DNA of 64,000 nt from Reinekea sp. G2M2-21 (lineage in GTDB: Bacteria > Pseudomonadota > Gammaproteobacteria > Pseudomonadales > Natronospirillaceae), in NCBI RefSeq assembly GCF_015687175.1, contig NZ_JADPQG010000007.1, forward strand, positions 1 to 64,000, read 5' to 3'. Position 1 is the stretch's first letter. Every line of letters begins with the position of its first letter. This document shows, in pieces, positions 33,988 to 43,103 of this stretch. The notes below the pieces were generated by a model, which did not search any database, was not told where the DNA came from, and worked only from the letters and a program-made list of their open reading frames with translations. Made by a program: the position numbers and the translations under genes.

Positions 33988-34826
33988 TACTACTCTCCAT
34001 TTCCCTGTGAATTTCTTTCAACTCTAGGTGGGTGCATCCTGCCCCGATTGTTACATTCAATGGATTCTTAAGCCGGCAATTTTAAAAACTGCCTGCTGAT
34101 TCACAATACTCCATTAGAGCTAGCCAAGCCTTGTACTTTGGTAAGCACCATGAATGCCAATCTATCATCGTTTGATTCTTATGAACAGGCGTACTTGCAT
34201 GGATCGAGGTTTTATGGAATCAATGCTTAAGCCTGTAAGCGAATTCAAAAAACCAATAATCAAGCATTAAATACCCCGCTTCAGTCAGATACAGCAGTTT
34301 GCATTCCAATCGCCTTTTCTCATACTGCAATACTTTACAGGTTGACATCAGGAAACACGGCCAATCTGGGATCGCCAGCCCAGATCGCGGATATTAATTT
34401 AGTGGGGATTTAGTCAACTTTGGCTGCAAATCACCTGACTAAGACTTTCCACCTGCCAAACAGGTAGTTATCAGCAATTGGTAGCAATGTATTTGGTTCG
34501 AATAAGCGGTATATTCCCGTTACTGGTGAAAGGTGGCCGTTGCAATCCAAATCAAGCCGCCCTTCCATACCTAAGGCACAGGCGGTTTGTTATCGGCTGA
34601 GGGTTTCGTAGGTAGTACAGATTGATCTGAACTGAACTGAATGTCATTTTTTTGATCTATTCATTATTAATAGTCTTCCTCTTATCTATTAATAGCGTTC
34701 GATTTTTCTTAGAATGAATATGCTGCCTTGCTCCGAAAAGACCTGGTCGCCACCTTTGATATTGAGTTTATATGCTTTCTGTTTCGCGCAGTCGTGGTCT
34801 GCTGCTCTTTTGGGCTATGTGATTTT
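33988..34826. other. Long region without recognisable gene
   Basis: About 840 bases. Several short open frames exist, none with good start context or family resemblance; a 26-codon plus frame near 34151 is the best and is weak. Short inverted repeats occur, for example GCCAATCTGGGATCGCCAGC near 34350. This may be decayed coding DNA. Confidence 0.35.
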
Positions 34827-35732
34827 ATGCTTAGTGTTACAATTTGTGAGGATGAGCGTCTTTCGAGGATGTATGCTGAGAAAGTAGTCAGCGAGAGCCG
34901 AGGGCTCGTTTTGGCCAAGTCCTATGCTAATCATCTTGAGCTCTTTGGTTCACTTAGGGATGGGTACAGGTCTGACGTCTATATAATTGATTGCTTACTT
35001 AGGGGGCAGGCTCGAAACTATGGGTATGAGATTATTCGTGAACTTAGGGAGCTTCAGCCCGATGCCCTAATTGTTGTAAGCTCACAAATTGAAACAATGC
35101 CGATTCGAAGAGATCTGTCCCAATATAAAATTCAGTCTGTCTTGGATAAGACCCAAGACGATAAAGACGGTGATGATTGGGGATCATTACTAACAAAGAC
35201 CTTAGTGGCGCTATCTAAAGGACTTAGATCTAATAACCCTGCCATCGATGTCTATGAACTGATTGATGTGGCACCTGTAGATCATTCGCGAATAGATCGA
35301 CTAAAGCTATCCAGTGTTTTAAAGGAATCGCTACGTGCTCTTTTTGTTACATGGCATGTTCAAGACGCTGCTTTAATGGTGGGCTGCTCACTGCCAACAT
35401 ACCGACATCGGCTAATTGCTCTATGTAACGTATTTCAAGTATCCAGCGCAAATCCACTACATTCACTTTGGACAATTGGTCTAAAACGAGCGTATTGGAA
35501 AGCTGATGTATATCTAAAGCAAAGAGGTATTGAGGTCGATAGAATAGAAAGCTTATCTGACCAGGAACGCGCACTGCTTATATCACTGTCAGAAGGGCAT
35601 TCCAAAGAAACAATTGCTGACGAACTTTGTATCTCTTCAGGGACTGTTTATGGAAGACTGAGATTAGTGAAAGATAAGACAGGCGCCGAAACTCCTGTTG
35701 ACTTGTGGACACTTGGGTCCCTCTGTAAGTGA
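34827..35732 (+). CDS. Response regulator with LuxR-type output
   Basis: Start taken at the ATG 34827 (MLSVTICEDERLSRMYAEKV), which places the receiver domain at residue 1; an upstream TTG would add 33 hydrophobic, unlikely residues. Acidic pocket EDE (8-10), phosphoacceptor Asp in VYIIDCLL (about 54), VVSS and LDK complete a receiver. A middle region of about 110 residues contains a second HTH-like stretch (VQDAALMVGCSLPTYRHRL), and a GerE/LuxR HTH ends the protein (SKETIADELCISSGTVYGRL). It is a likely partner of the DISM kinases. Confidence 0.75.
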   Translation: MLSVTICEDERLSRMYAEKVVSESRGLVLAKSYANHLELFGSLRDGYRSDVYIIDCLLRGQARNYGYEIIRELRELQPDALIVVSSQIETMPIRRDLSQYKIQSVLDKTQDDKDGDDWGSLLTKTLVALSKGLRSNNPAIDVYELIDVAPVDHSRIDRLKLSSVLKESLRALFVTWHVQDAALMVGCSLPTYRHRLIALCNVFQVSSANPLHSLWTIGLKRAYWKADVYLKQRGIEVDRIESLSDQERALLISLSEGHSKETIADELCISSGTVYGRLRLVKDKTGAETPVDLWTLGSLCK

Positions 35733-35813
35733 TTAACAATCACCAAAACTTAAAATTGGTAATCAACGAAAGCATATGCAAGAAGGGTTACTCTAAATTC
35801 TAAGGTCGTGAGC

Positions 35814-36515
35814 TTATCTTCTTGAAAGAAAGGCGTCTTCGTTATCGCGGATAAACTTCTCTACTTCCTCAATCATCTCAGAACTAGCGCTGCGCCTGAG
35901 GATATTCTTGAGCAGCTCCACTCTTACGACAACCTCCCTTGGAGTGCATCTCTTTTTTGCAGCAATCTCCCGGATACTACTACCAGCTGAAATCATGTTT
36001 ATCAGGCTCAGGTAGGGCTCCTGTCCTAAAATGGCATCAATTCGCCTTGAGGAACTATGACTCTGCTCTTCGTGATTATGAGATTTTTTAGAACTTTCCA
36101 ATGCTTTTTGGTCGCCATTAATGGCCGCTTTCAATATTGCAATCAACGAGTGGTTACAAGAGTATTTTGGCACAAACGCTGTCGCACCGAATTGGAACGC
36201 TTCGTTTATAGTTACTGTGTTGTTGTCAACGCTATGCATAATAATTGGGATAGTCTGAGTCTGTGAACGAAGGTATTTGAGATGCTCAATCCCATTTTTA
36301 GAGTCAAGTGGACCCATTTCACTTTCATTGGAAAAACGGATGTCCAGGATGATGGCATCGTAGGCTTGGAGATCAGACTGGTTCAATTTGAACGGCGTTC
36401 TAAACGCTTCAAGAGTCGAATTATGCTTTCCGAGTAGCGCAGTGACAGTAGTAATCACGGCCGGCTGATCTTCGAATAGCAGAATTTTTTTTCCGCTTAA
36501 TGTGCTCGACTGCAT
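35814..36515 (-). CDS. Response regulator with HTH output
   Basis: A 233-residue protein: a receiver domain with acidic pair FEDQ, phosphoacceptor in AIILDIRF (Asp near 58), a switch residue in MHS and the conserved Lys in FVPKY, then a Ser/His-rich linker and a C-terminal HTH (SSIREIAAKKRCTPREVVVR). The phosphoacceptor loop is longer than usual (SNESEMGPLDSKNG). It converges with the LuxR-type regulator, and both likely serve the two kinases. Confidence 0.78.
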   Translation of the reverse strand: MQSSTLSGKKILLFEDQPAVITTVTALLGKHNSTLEAFRTPFKLNQSDLQAYDAIILDIRFSNESEMGPLDSKNGIEHLKYLRSQTQTIPIIMHSVDNNTVTINEAFQFGATAFVPKYSCNHSLIAILKAAINGDQKALESSKKSHNHEEQSHSSSRRIDAILGQEPYLSLINMISAGSSIREIAAKKRCTPREVVVRVELLKNILRRSASSEMIEEVEKFIRDNEDAFLSRR

Positions 36516-37008
36516 ACCTATATATTACACCTCCATAACAGATTAAGACTGATCGACATTTATAAGCAAATCAAGAACTTTTGTGTCAAAACGTGAATTT
36601 TTACCTTGCAATAGAGAAAACTTGTTAATCTTTTTAATCACTTAGAATAATTTTAATGATATCGCATGTTTACAAATAAAGGTCAAGATCGATGAAACGC
36701 CGGTGGATTGGTTCTCTGAAGCGGTGTGGCCCGGCCTTCTTCGGGCTATTATGTAGTTGATAAGTTGATTTTCGATGCAGGAAAGACTGATGTGCCATAT
36801 CCACACGGGGAAAACCCTCGTAAACAGCTCTGGCTTACAGCAAAGGCGGCCAAAATATTCCAGCTCACCAAATAGGATTATCATATGGTACGGTAATATT
36901 TCATGCTTCGCTCCCCCTTATTCTATTGACGCAAGCGCCTTGGCCATCGGTACAAGGCGCATCCCGGGAATGCCCCAAACATACAAAGACCCTTAACATA
37001 GCATGATG
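36516..37008. other. Intergenic region with hairpins and possible decayed coding DNA
   Basis: The region has two hairpins: GCCCG-gccttctt-CGGGC near 36728-36745 and GCGCCTTG / CAAGGCGC near 36939-36964. Two plus-strand frames read like protein fragments (VDWFSEAVWPGLLRAIM; GKTDVPYPHGENPRKQLWLT) but each stops quickly and has no start, which suggests remnants of a lost gene. Confidence 0.35.
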
Positions 37009-37037
37009 TTGCACTTTTCTTAATGAAGGACTAGTAT
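37009..37037 (+). promoter_or_regulatory. Promoter of the HipA-like operon
   Basis: -35 TTGCAC (37009-37014), 17-base spacer, -10 TAGTAT (37032-37037), about 30 bases before the chosen ATG at 37067. Confidence 0.5.
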
Positions 37038-37066
37038 TATTGTCAATTAATAAGGGGTGTGATGTC

Positions 37067-38647
37067 ATGGCAAAGCGCAAACTAGCAACGTCTCGTGATG
37101 GCTCAAGCGAGCAGAAACTTCAAAGAATGAGTGTTTTTGGACGCCTGCCAAATAAAAATGGTGTTATCCAGCATTTTAGGATCGGTGACATCATTCATGA
37201 TGTCCCAATGCCAGATCTAAAGGATCCCAACAACCCCCCTAGAATGGTTAGCATTTTTAAATATTCGGATGAGTATAAGAAACTCAACGGCCCGGCTCTC
37301 AGCATTTCCAATCACAATGCTCCGCCAACAGTGAAAAACCAAAAGTTCGACTTTATTGTCTTAGAAAACGGTAATGTCCCATCTGTACTGGCTAATGCAA
37401 TTCCGCGTGGTAAAAATGCTGACGTTGTTCAGGCCTACCCTGGCATGTCTAGCTATAAGTCATTGAAGAATGATGTGCACCGTCTAAACGCGCTGTGCAA
37501 CATGGGTGGAGCTTCTATTGGCAGCATTGACATTTATGGCCATGATTCCCGACAGAGTCCGAATACCTTCAATATGCTTCCTCTAAACGACCGAATGCTC
37601 GACATATTCACGCAAGTTGACATTGACAGTGTAACAAAAGACACCGTCGCTACACTGCAAAGCATGGGCTACGGCCGAAGCCAACTTTTTGTGAATATGA
37701 CAGGACGAGATACGTCTATATCAGTTTTGGCAGCAGATTCTGATCAAGAAAAAGTCTTTAATGTGAAGTTACCTTCCGGAAAAGGACCTGTTTCGCAGGT
37801 GGATGAAGCTTACATGTCATCCGTCCTATGTGACGCTGCACATAGCGCTGGCATCAGTGACTCCTATGAATCCCGTGTCCATGAAAATAAAAAAACGGGG
37901 GTTGCAGCTCAAATTACCGAGTACGCTTATTCGGATATGTTTATTGACTCAGAAGGAAACCTTAAGACAACGAATAGCATACCAATGTTTAATTTCCCAT
38001 TAACTGATTTGCTCTCTCAAGAAGACCGTCAGATCCCTACATATGCAGCCATTGCAGATACTTTTGACCGAATGATGATTAACAGTTCTGAAGCAAAGGC
38101 AAGCCTGGCTCGGTCAATGTTATTTAACCATGCAGTCCACTCCACAGGATTCAATATCGGCGATATTCGTTGCGTTGTGAAATCGATTGATCCCGACCCT
38201 GAAACTGGATTGCATTTCGAAATGGTGCCGCTATCGTTCGGCTTGGTCCCAGATCCAAATGCAGCAAATTCGATGCAAATTTCGCTTGGAAACGGATTTT
38301 ACAATGGTCAGATAACGCCACAACATGATGGAATGCTTCCTTTGAGCGACCAGGCAACCTGTATTGACATTGTTCGGGTTGAAATGGGTTTGTCAGAAGA
38401 TGAAGCTCGTAAAGTTTATAACGACGTAAAATCCGGTGTAATGTCATTGCCAGACCATGCCGCTGAGCATGGAATGACCAAAGAACAATTTAATCAAATT
38501 GCTAAAGCCGTTTCGCTAACCTTTGGTGAGGAATTTGCAAATGGTCTGCGAAACGATTTTGACGTGCGTCTGGAATTGGCTGCAGAGCATATTCTTGAAG
38601 AAGAACATGACCGGGATAATCAAGCCTCTTTAAAAATGTCGAGATGA
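37067..38647 (+). CDS. HipA-like protein lacking kinase catalytic residues
   Basis: Start at the ATG 37067 (MAKRKLATSR), with AAGGGGTGTGATGTC before it, rather than a TTG nine codons earlier; 526 residues. The order of features follows HipA: an N-terminal beta domain (VFGRLPNKNGVIQHFRIGD), a TGRDTSISVL region, FNVKLPSG, an EAYMSSVLCDAAHSAGIS helix, LARSMLFNHAV and VPLSFGLVPDP followed by MQISLGNG. The catalytic NxDDHxxN is replaced by HSTGFNIGD and the metal-binding Asp of the AxxYDLxP motif by Gly (SFGLVP). Predicted to be an inactive kinase fold. It leads a three-gene operon. Confidence 0.6.
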   Translation: MAKRKLATSRDGSSEQKLQRMSVFGRLPNKNGVIQHFRIGDIIHDVPMPDLKDPNNPPRMVSIFKYSDEYKKLNGPALSISNHNAPPTVKNQKFDFIVLENGNVPSVLANAIPRGKNADVVQAYPGMSSYKSLKNDVHRLNALCNMGGASIGSIDIYGHDSRQSPNTFNMLPLNDRMLDIFTQVDIDSVTKDTVATLQSMGYGRSQLFVNMTGRDTSISVLAADSDQEKVFNVKLPSGKGPVSQVDEAYMSSVLCDAAHSAGISDSYESRVHENKKTGVAAQITEYAYSDMFIDSEGNLKTTNSIPMFNFPLTDLLSQEDRQIPTYAAIADTFDRMMINSSEAKASLARSMLFNHAVHSTGFNIGDIRCVVKSIDPDPETGLHFEMVPLSFGLVPDPNAANSMQISLGNGFYNGQITPQHDGMLPLSDQATCIDIVRVEMGLSEDEARKVYNDVKSGVMSLPDHAAEHGMTKEQFNQIAKAVSLTFGEEFANGLRNDFDVRLELAAEHILEEEHDRDNQASLKMSR

Positions 38648-39324
38648 TCATGACTAAACCAAGTAAGCGGCAGCTGGAACTTCAAGAGTATGTCCACGAG
38701 TTGGATTATGTTGCAATAATTGATGCACTTTCAAAACTCATCGGTATACCACTGGTATCAGTTCTTGAGCGACTGGGGGAACTAACAGATCGAGTAATCG
38801 AGAGTCCAATTGAAGAAATTGTTGATGTGTCTTTTCCAGATGGGATTAAAGCTTGGTATTTCAATATTTGGGCGAGGCGTTTGGAGCTATCTTCAGAGGC
38901 AGTGACCAAGCAATACTTGCATTTCAGTGATGAATACCTTGAGTCAATGAGTCTATCGAGGGCGCTGAAAATCAGCACCGTTTCATTGCAGGTGGACGGA
39001 TCAAATCGCGTTGAAGAGATTGTCGTTCGAATTTCAGAACGAGTGAATCTTATTGAATCGCTATCCCAATTCTATACTGATGTTATGCCAGGCATGGGGT
39101 TTTCTGGATCAATGGCGGTTCCAACAATTGAGTACAAGCTTACAGAAAACTCAGGCATTAGCCTTCCTACTTTCATCCTTGACCCGGCTTATCGACAGCC
39201 TTTCAATGTGAGACTGTATGCTTTAGGCAAGGAATCTCTTGACGTTGTTCATGCAAAATCTTTTATCGAGCAGCTCGATCAGAGTGTTTCTGAATATCCC
39301 ATAAGGAAGGCACGCCATGCATAA
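38644..39324 (+). CDS. Unknown protein, second gene of the HipA-like operon
   Basis: A 226-residue soluble acidic protein whose ATGATC overlaps the previous stop (ATGA). Mixed alpha/beta, no recognisable domain. In HipA systems the partner is normally a small XRE-type HipB encoded upstream; this protein is neither small nor HTH-like, so the operon is not a standard hipBA. Confidence 0.55.
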   Translation: MIMTKPSKRQLELQEYVHELDYVAIIDALSKLIGIPLVSVLERLGELTDRVIESPIEEIVDVSFPDGIKAWYFNIWARRLELSSEAVTKQYLHFSDEYLESMSLSRALKISTVSLQVDGSNRVEEIVVRISERVNLIESLSQFYTDVMPGMGFSGSMAVPTIEYKLTENSGISLPTFILDPAYRQPFNVRLYALGKESLDVVHAKSFIEQLDQSVSEYPIRKARHA

Positions 39325-40516
39325 GGACATACTAACAAACAAGGATATTGCCAAAGAATACTTTGTAACAGTAAAAGGTATCTCTCAAAGAGACATAGTT
39401 GTGCCGCATGATATTGCTGACAACACTATTGAAGACAATTGTGACTTGCTATGCCGATCGCTTGGTATTGATTTAGGAGGCGTGGTAAATCCGCCCACCC
39501 TACATTTCCTAAAAAAAAGCGATAGGACTGAATCGGGTACCTTACCGTTTCCACCGTGGGATCGTAGTAGACCTCAATCAGATTCTAATGTTGCATTTCT
39601 GCTCAAGGCAATTTACATGGCTGAAGGTCAACGGCTTTCTGCAGGTGGAATGCGCGATCGTTTGAAAAACCTAGTAAGTACGCCGTATGGGCTTGGTGCG
39701 CTTGCGCTAATAGATAAAAGCCCATCAGCGTCGAAAGCCTTAAGCTATGCCCTATCAAAACAATCCAATAAGCTAAGATTTGCCCAAGGCAACGACAAAT
39801 CCGGCCGGAGACCGATTCTTCCAAATTCACCGGTGAAATTCCGTGCAGATTATACTTCACAACGTGACAGCCACATCCGCACAAGTGTCGACATGAGTGA
39901 CACAACCTCTATTGTGGATGCATTCAGCCGCGTCGTATATGCGGCAAGCTTCGATGCCGCACTACAGGCTTCAATTAATAAAATATCAGACACACCCATT
40001 CGAGAACTTGAGCGACAGTTGTTTACTTCACGTGAAACCCTTGCCGGTTATTACAATCGAGCAATTGATGAATCAATTGGTCGCGCCTATCAATCGGTAC
40101 TTTTGTCATCGAACGAATTAATTGATCGTGGGGCCTTTTTGGAAGGGTCACGGGATCCGAGAATGTCACGGCTGAAAAAAGATATTCAGTCTTTTCGTGA
40201 AGGAAATCTCAGAGTGCTTAATCGAGAGCTGGCAACGCGTGCAATTTGTTGGAATACCAATTCGGAGTCGATCGACCTTGATGATATTCACCAGAATCAC
40301 TTATTAAATCACTACTACAAAGATGGGGTGAGTGCGGTTCAGCATATTGGTGAGAGAGAGGAAATTCATGACTTTGCAGAACTTGCGAAAAACATGCATT
40401 CTCGCAGAGTTAATATGGCAGATAGATCCGAGACTTATGCATACAGAAAACAGCGTAGTGGTCGAAATCAACCTTCGCCAAAACCATTGCCAGAACCAAA
40501 GCGGAAGCCTGACTAA
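39317..40516 (+). CDS. Unknown protein, third gene of the HipA-like operon
   Basis: A 399-residue soluble protein with an 8-base overlap to the previous gene. A helical middle region is followed by a Pro/Lys-rich tail (NQPSPKPLPEPKRKPD) of the kind that often mediates protein contacts. No motif is recognised. The tight overlaps suggest that the three products work in one complex (inference). Confidence 0.55.
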   Translation: MHKDILTNKDIAKEYFVTVKGISQRDIVVPHDIADNTIEDNCDLLCRSLGIDLGGVVNPPTLHFLKKSDRTESGTLPFPPWDRSRPQSDSNVAFLLKAIYMAEGQRLSAGGMRDRLKNLVSTPYGLGALALIDKSPSASKALSYALSKQSNKLRFAQGNDKSGRRPILPNSPVKFRADYTSQRDSHIRTSVDMSDTTSIVDAFSRVVYAASFDAALQASINKISDTPIRELERQLFTSRETLAGYYNRAIDESIGRAYQSVLLSSNELIDRGAFLEGSRDPRMSRLKKDIQSFREGNLRVLNRELATRAICWNTNSESIDLDDIHQNHLLNHYYKDGVSAVQHIGEREEIHDFAELAKNMHSRRVNMADRSETYAYRKQRSGRNQPSPKPLPEPKRKPD

Positions 40517-40530
40517 TTCAGTAATTTTGT

Positions 40531-40548
40531 AGCCCGTTAATCCGGGCT
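40531..40548. terminator. Hairpin between convergent genes
   Basis: AGCCCG (40531-40536) pairs with CGGGCT (40543-40548). It follows TAATTTTG on the left and so can serve as a terminator for both the HipA-like operon and the minus-strand nuclease gene. Confidence 0.6.
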
Positions 40549-40569
40549 GCAGAATTGACGGTATGGCGC

Positions 40570-41391
40570 TCAATCAACTTCAGCTTTCACGCCTTGGCAA
40601 GTCAAATGAAATCGTCCATCTCGTTGCATCGACCAATCGATAAGCAGATTTCTTAGGTTGTTTTCCGGATTCATCAAAGACTTGGGCCAGGGTATTTTTG
40701 AGGCAATACTGGGCTTATCTTTCCCGATGGCATCCAAAAGTTCTACAAACGTAACCTGGTAGTCGTCCAAGGGATAATCCGATACGTTATGCGTGTTTGG
40801 AAAGATCCAAGCTATATATGCATCTGCATTCGCGCTATAGATCAGCTTCCAAATATAGTCCGGTGTTGGCGTGCCATGCGATGCCAAGAAGAAATCATTT
40901 GAAATGTTAACTCCCCATATCGGACCTGTGAAGACATGTAATGTGGAGATTTCGCGATAGCACTCGGTTATTAATTCCGTCTCATAGTATACGCCGGTGT
41001 TTAAACTTTTCGTCATTGGGGTTATGTTCGTCACAACATTCGTGGCTTTTGCGAGTTCTTCAGTGTCGTCCCGGGTATTAAACGCGAGATAGTGTCCTCT
41101 TTGATAGGGCGCACCATCGATGTTGCCAGAATATCCGCTGGTGCTCATTTGTTGGCAATCTCGGCTAATAGTCTTGTCAAAACTAAACGAATTACTTCGT
41201 TTGGCGTTGCCTTTATCAGATTTGACGACAAAGATAACCAAATCTGCGCCTCTGTTCTCACAGTTCATAATTATCGTAAAGTCTTCGTCTTTAGTTTGCT
41301 CAAAACGCGTACTAGCCGACACATAGTTCGTGGCTGCCAAAAAAACGAGTAATAGAATAAAAGTTAACAAACGTTCTGACCTAAAAATCAT
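40570..41391 (-). CDS. Exported DNA/RNA non-specific endonuclease (NUC1 type)
   Basis: Start at the ATG 41389-41391 (MIFRSERLLT); 273 residues. A signal peptide or N-terminal anchor (about residues 9-27) precedes the nuclease. The DRGH motif appears as QRGHYLAF with the catalytic His retained, and NITPMTKSLNTGVYYETE fits the NMxPQxxxxNxxxWxxxE segment with the metal-binding Asn. The chain ends with a region containing WKLIYSA. It should digest nucleic acid outside the cytoplasm. The Asp-to-Gln change at the first motif position is unusual. Confidence 0.78.
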   Translation of the reverse strand: MIFRSERLLTFILLLVFLAATNYVSASTRFEQTKDEDFTIIMNCENRGADLVIFVVKSDKGNAKRSNSFSFDKTISRDCQQMSTSGYSGNIDGAPYQRGHYLAFNTRDDTEELAKATNVVTNITPMTKSLNTGVYYETELITECYREISTLHVFTGPIWGVNISNDFFLASHGTPTPDYIWKLIYSANADAYIAWIFPNTHNVSDYPLDDYQVTFVELLDAIGKDKPSIASKIPWPKSLMNPENNLRNLLIDWSMQRDGRFHLTCQGVKAEVD

Positions 41392-41506
41392 AATGATAGC
41401 CCGCACTTTTTATTTACATATGGCATCATTATTGCAATTAATTATTCATTGTCTAGGATTCTTTTAAAGGTTACACTTTTTTTAGATTAAGCTAGGCTTT
41501 TGTTTC

Positions 41507-42052
41507 ATGAATAGAAAAGATCGAATCTTACAAGAAGCTGAAATACTTTCGCATTCGCTCCTTAATGACGTGAATACTCGTACTTCGTTGAGTAGTGGTG
41601 TTTCCCACTCTACTCTAATGAGAGATGCTGGCTTAGACGCTTCTGAATTACGTGCGATACTCCACAATGACACTTCGGTACCTGTCAGTCATTGGATGCA
41701 CTATGTGCTTGCTGCACATAGCGGTTCAATCGATACTTATGCTCAGAAGGTGTTCGCGCACAATTCGGCTAATGTCATGGTACCTAATTGCGATTCTGTA
41801 AAACTCAAGACTTGGTTAAGTGCTTTGGCTACCGACATCAACTCTGCCATTCAGTCGTCTGACGACCCATCTTTAGCTGATGAACTCGGTTTTTCTGATC
41901 TTGTAAGTAAAGGTCAGGATGCGTCTTTCTATGATTGGGCGCGAGTAGCAATACTGACTGGAGCAACTGAAGGCTTGGACTCAGGATATCTAGATATCGT
42001 CCCCCTCTACGTAAAAGAACATATCGCTGAGATATGGAATAGCACCAAATAG
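41507..42052 (+). CDS. Unknown protein with HTH-like N-terminal part
   Basis: A 181-residue soluble protein. The segment SHSTLMRDAGLDASELRAIL could be a helix-turn-helix but has no typical XRE spacing. No other domain is recognised. It is the first plus-strand gene after the nuclease and stands alone. Confidence 0.5.
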   Translation: MNRKDRILQEAEILSHSLLNDVNTRTSLSSGVSHSTLMRDAGLDASELRAILHNDTSVPVSHWMHYVLAAHSGSIDTYAQKVFAHNSANVMVPNCDSVKLKTWLSALATDINSAIQSSDDPSLADELGFSDLVSKGQDASFYDWARVAILTGATEGLDSGYLDIVPLYVKEHIAEIWNSTK

Positions 42053-42247
42053 GCAGTCCTCAACCATTTATCGAAATGTTCGCTAATATTTCCAGAGATT
42101 GCTTGGTTCAATAGTTGAAATGCCACTTCGTATAAAAGGAGCCTCCACCTATATCTGAGCCGGTTTGCCTAAATATTTGACAAAAACCTATTTGCCGGTC
42201 ATCTTTCATTGGTTAAAAAGCTATTGTAACCTTACCAGGAGAATGGT

Positions 42248-42868
42248 ATGCCTCAAACTAAAAAGAAGCTCACCGCAAAGAAAACACCCGCCGCTCGTAA
42301 AGCTGCTCCTAAGAAATCGCCGGTAAAGATAACCTCTAAAAAGGCAACTCAGAAAGCGTCCGCTGCAATAGTTCCTACTTTATCTGCCGAAGAGAAATCA
42401 TTGAACAAAGCATTATCTCAAGTAGCAAAAGTGGAAGAGCAACTGGCCAAAGCCAAGGACACTGCCAAAACTGCTAAATCACCGAAGGCTAAACTCAGTG
42501 CGCAAAATAAGGTTAAGTCACTTGCCCCATTACTGGCCTCTGCAAAGACTGAACTAAATAAAGCCAAACTGGACATGAAACTGTTCCTGGCTCGCCTACC
42601 ATTAGTAGAGTTTTCTGCTAGCAAACCTGCCGCTCAGGCTGAATTCGAAGCCTCACTGGCTGCGGCCGATGAAGCAGCATTGGCGAAAGCTATTGAACGC
42701 TTCACTAAGAAATGGTCAACAGATAGAGCTCGCGCAAACGCAAAAAAAACACGCAAGTTTACTGCCAGCCAGGACGCTAAAGAAAAAGCGCTGAAGAAGA
42801 AAGTCGATGCCAAATGTAAAGCAATTAAATCGCCAAAAGCTAAGAAAGCTACAAAGACCAGTAATTAG
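42248..42868 (+). CDS. Histone H1-like Lys/Ala-rich protein
   Basis: A 206-residue highly basic low-complexity protein: the N-terminal 40 residues and C-terminal 40 residues are Lys/Ala/Pro/Thr repeats (KKTPAARKAAPKKSP; KAIKSPKAKKATKTSN), with a predicted helical middle. Such AlgP/HctB-like proteins bind and compact DNA non-specifically. AGGAGAATGGT precedes the ATG. It lies just before the PRTRC locus, where a DNA-compacting role would fit (inference). Confidence 0.7.
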   Translation: MPQTKKKLTAKKTPAARKAAPKKSPVKITSKKATQKASAAIVPTLSAEEKSLNKALSQVAKVEEQLAKAKDTAKTAKSPKAKLSAQNKVKSLAPLLASAKTELNKAKLDMKLFLARLPLVEFSASKPAAQAEFEASLAAADEAALAKAIERFTKKWSTDRARANAKKTRKFTASQDAKEKALKKKVDAKCKAIKSPKAKKATKTSN

Positions 42869-42887
42869 ATTTTAACTAATTTGATCT

Positions 42888-42914
42888 AAACGCACTCACC
42901 CTTGCAGTGCGTTT
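42888..42914 (+). terminator. Hairpin terminator after the histone-like gene
   Basis: AAACGCACT (42888-42896) and AGTGCGTTT (42906-42914) form a perfect 9-base stem with a 9-base loop, followed by a pyrimidine-rich stretch. Confidence 0.65.
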
Positions 42915-42987
42915 CTCCTTCACTTTTCCCCTAACCTTTGCCCCAGTCGGTGATCCATCTCCCTATCGCTAAGAATGCGTGCATTGA

Positions 42988-43007
42988 GGCGCAAAACAAT
43001 AAGGCGC
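42988..43007 (+). repeat. Operon-head repeat, copy a
   Basis: GGCGCAAAACAATAAGGCGC, 97 bases before the parB ATG. This is the left-most of eight copies of the motif and marks the left end of the PRTRC locus. Confidence 0.85.
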
Positions 43008-43103
43008 ATTGCCGTGTTTTAGTGCTGTGGAGTCTGCCGGTGGGCATTCTCCTACACTCTCGGTATAAAAATTAACTGTATTGTTTAATTTCGGGAGCAC
43101 CGT

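Noticed and set aside
36642-36996. Two frames (one on each strand) in the gap before the HipA-like operon
   Set aside because: Neither has a ribosome-binding site, and both cross hairpins.
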